Part shown: positions 14,755-18,402 of the stretch, in pieces
Numbering within the stretch: the stretch's first letter is position 1
Layout of the letters: every line of letters begins with the position of its first letter
Assembly: GCA_937960795.1 (NCBI GenBank)
Contig: CALGPA010000025.1
Coordinates: forward strand, 1 to 18,402
From: an uncultured bacterium
GTDB lineage: Bacteria > Cloacimonadota > Cloacimonadia > Cloacimonadales > Cloacimonadaceae
Length of the DNA stretch: 18,402 nucleotides
Reading direction: 5' to 3'
Program-made: the position numbers and the translations under genes
The notes under the pieces: generated by a model
The model's database searches: none
What the model saw: only the letters and a program-made list of their open reading frames with translations
Told to the model about the DNA's origin: nothing

Positions 14755-15420
14755 ATGTACGATTTCGAACAAATCAAAGACATGCTCATCTTCGTCGCGG
14801 ATGATGACGAGATCAATCTCCGCCTCATCAAGACGGTGCTCAACCAAGCCGGATATCAAAACATCAAGCTCTTCCTAGATGGCAAATCCATGATGGACGA
14901 GCTCACCCACAATCGCCCCGATCTCCTGCTTTTGGACATCATGATGCCGGGCTTTAGCGGATATGACGTCCTAGTCTGGATCAAACAAGATCCTGTCCTC
15001 GAAGATATCCCGATCATCATGATCACCGCTGCCGCACTGGATGAAAACATGGAGCCGCTCGCTCGCAGCTTTGATCTCGGCGCTATGGACTATATCAGCA
15101 AACCATTCTCCAATCTGGAATTGGTGCAGCGCGTCAAAAGCGCATTGCGCATGGAGAAACAGCGGCAAGATCTCGAAAAAGCCGCCAAACAAATCCGCTC
15201 TCTGGAGACCCTTTTGCCTATTTGCTCATATTGCAAGAAGATCAGAGCAGACAAAAACTACTGGCAGGAAGTGGAAGGGTATATCTCAGAACACACCGAT
15301 ACGATGTTCTCCCACTCCATCTGCCCGGATTGCTATGAGTCCCATGTGAAACCGCAATTTGAGAAAATCAAGCGCGAAAAAGGCAGAATCAAAGACGAAG
15401 AGCCGAAAGATACAGAATAG
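14755..15420 (+). CDS. Response regulator with C-terminal four-cysteine module
   Basis: Residues 10-128 form a receiver domain: acidic pocket D16-D18, phosphoacceptor D61 in LLLLDIMMPG, T91 and K116. A charged helical linker (130-153) leads to a short module LLPICSYCKKIRADKNYW starting at 153 and ending SHSICPDC at 186-193. Its pairs C157-x2-C160 and C190-x2-C193 look like a zinc-binding knuckle. I recall this LLPICSYCKKIR module at the ends of receiver and histidine kinase proteins; its activity is not established. No DNA-binding or enzymatic output domain is visible, and no histidine kinase is nearby, so it is an orphan whose output may be protein binding (inference). It is the last gene of the + strand run. 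Confidence 0.88.
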   Translation: MYDFEQIKDMLIFVADDDEINLRLIKTVLNQAGYQNIKLFLDGKSMMDELTHNRPDLLLLDIMMPGFSGYDVLVWIKQDPVLEDIPIIMITAAALDENMEPLARSFDLGAMDYISKPFSNLELVQRVKSALRMEKQRQDLEKAAKQIRSLETLLPICSYCKKIRADKNYWQEVEGYISEHTDTMFSHSICPDCYESHVKPQFEKIKREKGRIKDEEPKDTE

Positions 15421-15488
15421 GCTGTGACGTTTTGACGTTTTCAGGTTCTGCGCAGTACTGAGCTGGGCAGCCCAAGCTTGAGTTCCGC

Positions 15489-15519
15489 AAAAAAAAAGGC
15501 GGAACCGATCGATTCCGCC
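15489..15519 (-). terminator. Intrinsic terminator of the racemase-like gene
   Basis: Read leftward, a perfect 7-bp stem GGCGGAA/TTCCGCC (15519-15513 with 15504-15498) and an 8-nt loop are followed by nine T residues (15497-15489). It lies 22 nt past the stop of the leftward gene. I see no separate T-tailed terminator for the rightward gene run in the 120-nt convergent gap. Confidence 0.85.
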
Positions 15520-15541
15520 ATGAATGATATCTATGCTATCA

Positions 15542-16633
15542 TCAGCTTTTATCGATGATTACTTTTTCCACAAAGCGGGAATACATCAGCTTTGCTACTG
15601 CCATATACTTTAGGCGAAAACGCAGTGTATCGCCGGTCTTGTAGCCTCGTGGATTGTCGCCCAGGTCATAGACCGTGAGGTCGCTGCTATTGCCAAAGAA
15701 GCTCATCTGCGGATCTTCCGGAACGAGGTATTCTGCATCCACGTCCAGCGCGCCAAAATCCATGATCGCCTTGAAAGACATGCTGTCATCATCGACCTCG
15801 GCTTCATCGGGTGTACTTCCGACAGCGGCATCCGTGATCACGCCATCGGGCTGATTATCCTTTTTGTAGAGCTCCACGATGTTTGCCTCAAAGGTGAAAG
15901 CGCCGGTATTCAGCCCCAGAATGGGCTTGTTTTCCAGGGGAGATGTTCCCAAAAATGCCGCTTCACCAATGCGGAAATGGTTGATCCCCTTGGGCACTTT
16001 GCCCCGCTCAAGGATCGGCATCGTGATGCTGCTTGCGCCGGAAACGAGCTCCATCGAGCGCTTGAATTTCGCTTCTATAATCTGTTCATAGAGCACCAAT
16101 TGGATGAGTTTATCATAGGTCGGTTGAATGCCATACATGCAGCCGAGATTCGTCCCAATTCCCACCACTTGGATCTTCGGCAATTTGAAAATGCTCTTGT
16201 AAAATGGGATCAAACCTTCGCGCTTGATTCCTTCACGAAGCTCGCCCATCTCGATCATCACGACGATCTGGTGCATCTTGTCCTGTTTGACGGCTTCATC
16301 GCTGATCGCCTTGATGGTCGAAAGTGTGCTATTAAGCGAGATATCCGCATATTTGACGATCTTTGGAACGTTCTTTATGGACGGCGGTTTGATGTACATC
16401 GTGCGCAGATTGGGATTGATCTCTTTGACCATCTTCAATGATTTGCATTGTGAGACCGCGATCGAATGAGTACTCAGGATTGCGGGATGATTCAGCAGCT
16501 TGGCGAGAACGTCCCTATCCGTGCCCAAGACCTTGACCACCAGTGACCACTCTTTTTCATGTTTTTTCATGAAAGCGCTGATCGTATCGATGTTTTCGAT
16601 CAGCCGGTCCATATGAACCTTTAGGCGTGCCAT
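15542..16633 (-). CDS. Ornithine/alanine racemase-like PLP protein (YhfX/Orr family)
   Basis: The 363-residue product belongs to the fold-type III PLP racemases (alanine racemase N-terminal-like barrel). K34 in LVVKVLG is the expected PLP-binding lysine. Further family blocks are DISLNS, EMGELREGI, VGIGTNLGCMYGIQPT, SGASSI, PKGINHFRIGEA and DFGALDVDAEYLVP. These fit the ornithine racemase (Orr) of Clostridium, which makes D-ornithine during amino acid fermentation, and also its uncharacterised relatives such as YhfX, so substrate is uncertain. GAGAGGAG (16641-16648, inside the last codons of the upstream GNAT gene) lies 7 nt before ATG 16633. It is followed by a strong terminator. No ornithine aminomutase genes are in view. 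Confidence 0.8.
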   Translation of the reverse strand: MARLKVHMDRLIENIDTISAFMKKHEKEWSLVVKVLGTDRDVLAKLLNHPAILSTHSIAVSQCKSLKMVKEINPNLRTMYIKPPSIKNVPKIVKYADISLNSTLSTIKAISDEAVKQDKMHQIVVMIEMGELREGIKREGLIPFYKSIFKLPKIQVVGIGTNLGCMYGIQPTYDKLIQLVLYEQIIEAKFKRSMELVSGASSITMPILERGKVPKGINHFRIGEAAFLGTSPLENKPILGLNTGAFTFEANIVELYKKDNQPDGVITDAAVGSTPDEAEVDDDSMSFKAIMDFGALDVDAEYLVPEDPQMSFFGNSSDLTVYDLGDNPRGYKTGDTLRFRLKYMAVAKLMYSRFVEKVIIDKS

Positions 16634-16636
16634 TTT

Positions 16637-17083
16637 CTAGCTCCTCTCCCAACGCATCTCTGCATATTTGGATTTGAAACCCATGCGCTCATAAAGCCGC
16701 TTGGCGGGATTGTCATACTCGACGTGAAGGGCGATATTGCCCTCTGCATCATCAAAAGTCTGTTGCAAGAGCTTGGCGCCGATGCCGCGTCCGCGCAGAT
16801 CAGCATTGACGGCGATGTAGATCAGGTAATACTCCGGGATGAATTCGGACATTCCGGTGTTGTTCATCACCACCGCTCCCACGAGCTGATCATCGTCAAA
16901 GGCTGCCACGACGTATCCGCCGCGTCCTGCGTCGTTGCTGAAAGCATAGTCCAAGGCTTTGCCAATGGCGGATTTGCTGTCCCTGAATCTGTCGAGATGA
17001 GTGTGTAAAAAGTCTATCAACGCGGTTTTCGCGATTTTTTCTTCCATTTGTTCCAAAGTCTGATAGGTTTCGATTTGTAGCAT
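16637..17083 (-). CDS. GNAT N-acetyltransferase
   Basis: The 148-residue product is a GNAT-fold acetyltransferase with the acetyl-CoA loop LRGRGIG at 96-102, preceded by the strand EYYLIYIAVN and followed by the terminal motif NPAKRLYERMGF. ATG 17083 is chosen because AAGGAG (17090-17095) lies 6 nt before it; an in-frame ATG at 17116 lacks such a site. It is separated from the racemase-like gene by only 3 nt, and the two are almost certainly cotranscribed. Its substrate is unknown; an amino acid or amine linked to the racemase is inference. It is the first gene of its transcript, with a plausible promoter upstream. Confidence 0.85.
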   Translation of the reverse strand: MLQIETYQTLEQMEEKIAKTALIDFLHTHLDRFRDSKSAIGKALDYAFSNDAGRGGYVVAAFDDDQLVGAVVMNNTGMSEFIPEYYLIYIAVNADLRGRGIGAKLLQQTFDDAEGNIALHVEYDNPAKRLYERMGFKSKYAEMRWERS

Positions 17084-17089
17084 TGTTCT

Positions 17090-17095
17090 CTCCTT
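17090..17095 (-). promoter_or_regulatory. Ribosome binding site that sets the GNAT start
   Basis: AAGGAG read leftward, 6 nt from ATG 17083. It favours the shorter product over the in-frame ATG at 17116, which has no comparable site. Confidence 0.65.
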
Positions 17096-17133
17096 TGAAT
17101 TTCGGTGCGCAGTCATTGCACACGCTAGATAAA

Positions 17134-17165
17134 ATTATGTTTACCAAAGAGATAACTCTTGTCAA
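17134..17165 (-). promoter_or_regulatory. Possible promoter of the GNAT-racemase pair
   Basis: A perfect TTGACA lies at 17165-17160 read leftward, just past the T-tract of the neighbouring terminator. Downstream -10 candidates are CATAAT (17139-17134, 20-nt spacer, longer than usual) or TAAACA (17143-17138, 16-nt spacer, weaker match). One of these probably drives the pair. Confidence 0.4.
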
Positions 17166-17178
17166 GCCTTTTTTTTAC

Positions 17179-17204
17179 AAAAAAAAGACGGCGTCAAAGC
17201 CGTC
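17179..17204 (-). terminator. Intrinsic terminator of the secreted-protein gene
   Basis: Read leftward, stem GACGGC/GCCGTC (17204-17199 with 17192-17187) and a 6-nt loop are followed by eight T residues (17186-17179). It lies about 47 nt after the stop of the secreted-protein gene and separates it from the GNAT-racemase pair. Confidence 0.85.
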
Positions 17205-17251
17205 CATGATCGATTCGCTGAAATTGCGAGAATATCTGTGATGGGAAGGCT

Positions 17252-18402
17252 TTACTTTGATAGCATGATCTTACCTAAGAGACTTTCATTTTGGAAGGTG
17301 ACTTCGATCAGGTAGGCACCGCTGGCAAGGGATGCCCCGCGATTGTCAGTTGCCAAGAAGGGGATCTGATGGGCTCCCGCGGGATATCTGCCCAAGGCTT
17401 CACTGCGCAGCAATCTGCCCTTGGCATCATAGAGCTTGAGCCCGATCTCTTGTTCCCATGCCAGTGAAAGCTGCAGGATCGCTTTTTGGTTGAAAGGATT
17501 GGGATAGATCGAAAATCCATTCTGATTCGGATCCATCAGCTGCTGCTCAGGATTTTGGAAATCAACAAAGATTGGCTCGGATATCTGCTCGACTCCATCC
17601 AATCCCAGGCTCATCAGGTAGTAATAAGCGGGATAATCGGGAGAATTGTCCAAAAAAGAATAACTGCGAGGCTGGCTGCTATTCTGCGCGGGGATGAGGG
17701 GGCTAAGCAGCTCTGCCATATCCGGAGAGGCATCCGCCCCACGCAAAACCCGGTAGCCCAAAAGATTGCTCTCGGATTCCGTGCGCCAATCCAAGCGGCA
17801 GGATCTTGCCGAGATCGATTGCGCCTGAAAATAGCTGAGCTCCACAGGGAGGGTGTCCACGTCCAGATCCAAGGATATGACAAGCTCGGCGCTTCGACTT
17901 GGCGTCGAGATCGTGATCGTGGTTGTGCCCGACTCTGTAGCGATCAGAGGATTCTCCGCGCCTGCTACTGATGTGTTTTGGGATCTGTGCCCGGGATGCT
18001 GGATTGTGTAGGTTCCGGCAAGCGCATTGGCATCATCGATTGAGATAGTGTAGGAGAAGCTATTGCCCTCACCACTAAGCTGCACCTGGTAATCCGCATC
18101 CTCTACTGCCGATGGCAAGATCGATATGCTGTGCGGGACATCAGCAGCTGTTAGATCAATCTGAGCAGGATAGCCGGCAAAAGCTGTGCCCGCTCCATAT
18201 GCGGGATTATCAGCCAGGGTGCTGACGATGAGCCAGGGGGAGAATTCTCCTCCTAATGGCTTTACACGATATAGGTATGAGCTTTGCGGATCAAGACCGT
18301 TTATACGACAGGCATGGTAGTTGACGGTTTGGGCATATTCCTGCGTGCTTGTATCCCAATCTACAGCTTTGATGCTGATGTCATCAATGAGTGAGTAGCC
18401 AT
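17252..18402 (-). CDS. Secreted protein with T9SS-type C-terminal sorting domain (5' end outside window)
   Basis: The frame is open from the right edge to TAA at 17254-17252, giving about 383 residues of the C-terminal part. A TTG at 18118 is merely an internal codon. Near the edge, YSLIDDISI resembles the end of a jelly-roll or adhesin-type domain, followed by an FN3-like segment (INGLDPQSSYLYRVKPLGGEF). A middle segment with LPVELSYFQAQ leads into a second beta-rich stretch. The last about 85 residues form a sorting-type domain: FSIYPNPFNQ, then YDAKGRLLRS, and near the end SGAYLIEV and GKIMLSK. Such domains direct type IX secretion and surface attachment in Bacteroidota and are common in related phyla. 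The overall role, perhaps an adhesin or enzyme, cannot be told from this part. Confidence 0.85.
   Translation of the reverse strand, partial: GYSLIDDISIKAVDWDTSTQEYAQTVNYHACRINGLDPQSSYLYRVKPLGGEFSPWLIVSTLADNPAYGAGTAFAGYPAQIDLTAADVPHSISILPSAVEDADYQVQLSGEGNSFSYTISIDDANALAGTYTIQHPGHRSQNTSVAGAENPLIATESGTTTITISTPSRSAELVISLDLDVDTLPVELSYFQAQSISARSCRLDWRTESESNLLGYRVLRGADASPDMAELLSPLIPAQNSSQPRSYSFLDNSPDYPAYYYLMSLGLDGVEQISEPIFVDFQNPEQQLMDPNQNGFSIYPNPFNQKAILQLSLAWEQEIGLKLYDAKGRLLRSEALGRYPAGAHQIPFLATDNRGASLASGAYLIEVTFQNESLLGKIMLSK

Noticed and set aside
15426..15441. Two tandem copies of gacgtttt as an operator
   Set aside because: Only two 8-nt copies just after the last rightward gene, with no gene start nearby to regulate.
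16641..16648. Separate promoter between the GNAT and racemase genes
   Set aside because: There are only 3 nt between them; the sequence there is a ribosome binding site inside coding sequence.

Overview
The window looks like a piece of chromosome from a Gram-negative (diderm) bacterium of the FCB superphylum, most likely Cloacimonadota. This assignment is inference. It rests on heptose activation enzymes for lipopolysaccharide (LPS), a periplasmic C-terminal processing protease, an RseC-type membrane protein, a secreted protein ending in a type IX secretion (T9SS)-style sorting domain with a YPNPFN motif, and the mix of families. I see no phage, IS element, CRISPR array, tRNA or rRNA.

Positions 1-374 hold no convincing gene. 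They contain a run of short inverted repeats, including a 53-nt two-hairpin unit present twice exactly 100 nt apart (176-228 and 276-328). A 19-nt imperfect direct repeat (22-40 and 350-368) brackets most of this block. A short open frame then leads into der with an ATGA overlap and may be the tail of an upstream gene.

Positions 467-15420 hold eighteen + strand genes with almost no space between them. Ten junctions overlap and the other seven gaps are 19 nt or less. Order: der, plsY, purF, hldA (rfaE1), hldE2 (rfaE2), rseC-like, folB, folK, truncated glmU, HIT hydrolase, LytR_C membrane protein, rsfS, argS, rimI-like, nadB, tmk, S41 protease, response regulator. I see no internal terminator, so long cotranscription is likely. 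The genes serve ribosome assembly (der, rsfS), the envelope (plsY, hldA/hldE2, glmU-like, LytR_C, S41 protease), cofactors and nucleotides (purF, folB, folK, nadB, tmk) and translation (argS, rimI).

Positions 15421-17251 hold a convergent leftward pair with its own terminator: a GNAT acetyltransferase followed 3 nt later by an ornithine/alanine-racemase-like PLP protein. Positions 17252-18402 hold the C-terminal part of a large leftward secreted protein that runs off the right edge and has a clear intrinsic terminator.

Most of the window is housekeeping. The points most worth checking are the glmU product lacking the acetyltransferase half, an ArgS whose HIGH signature has no histidine, a response regulator with a C-terminal four-cysteine module, the GNAT-racemase pair, and the hairpin repeats before der. 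I do not see a clearly new multi-gene system.
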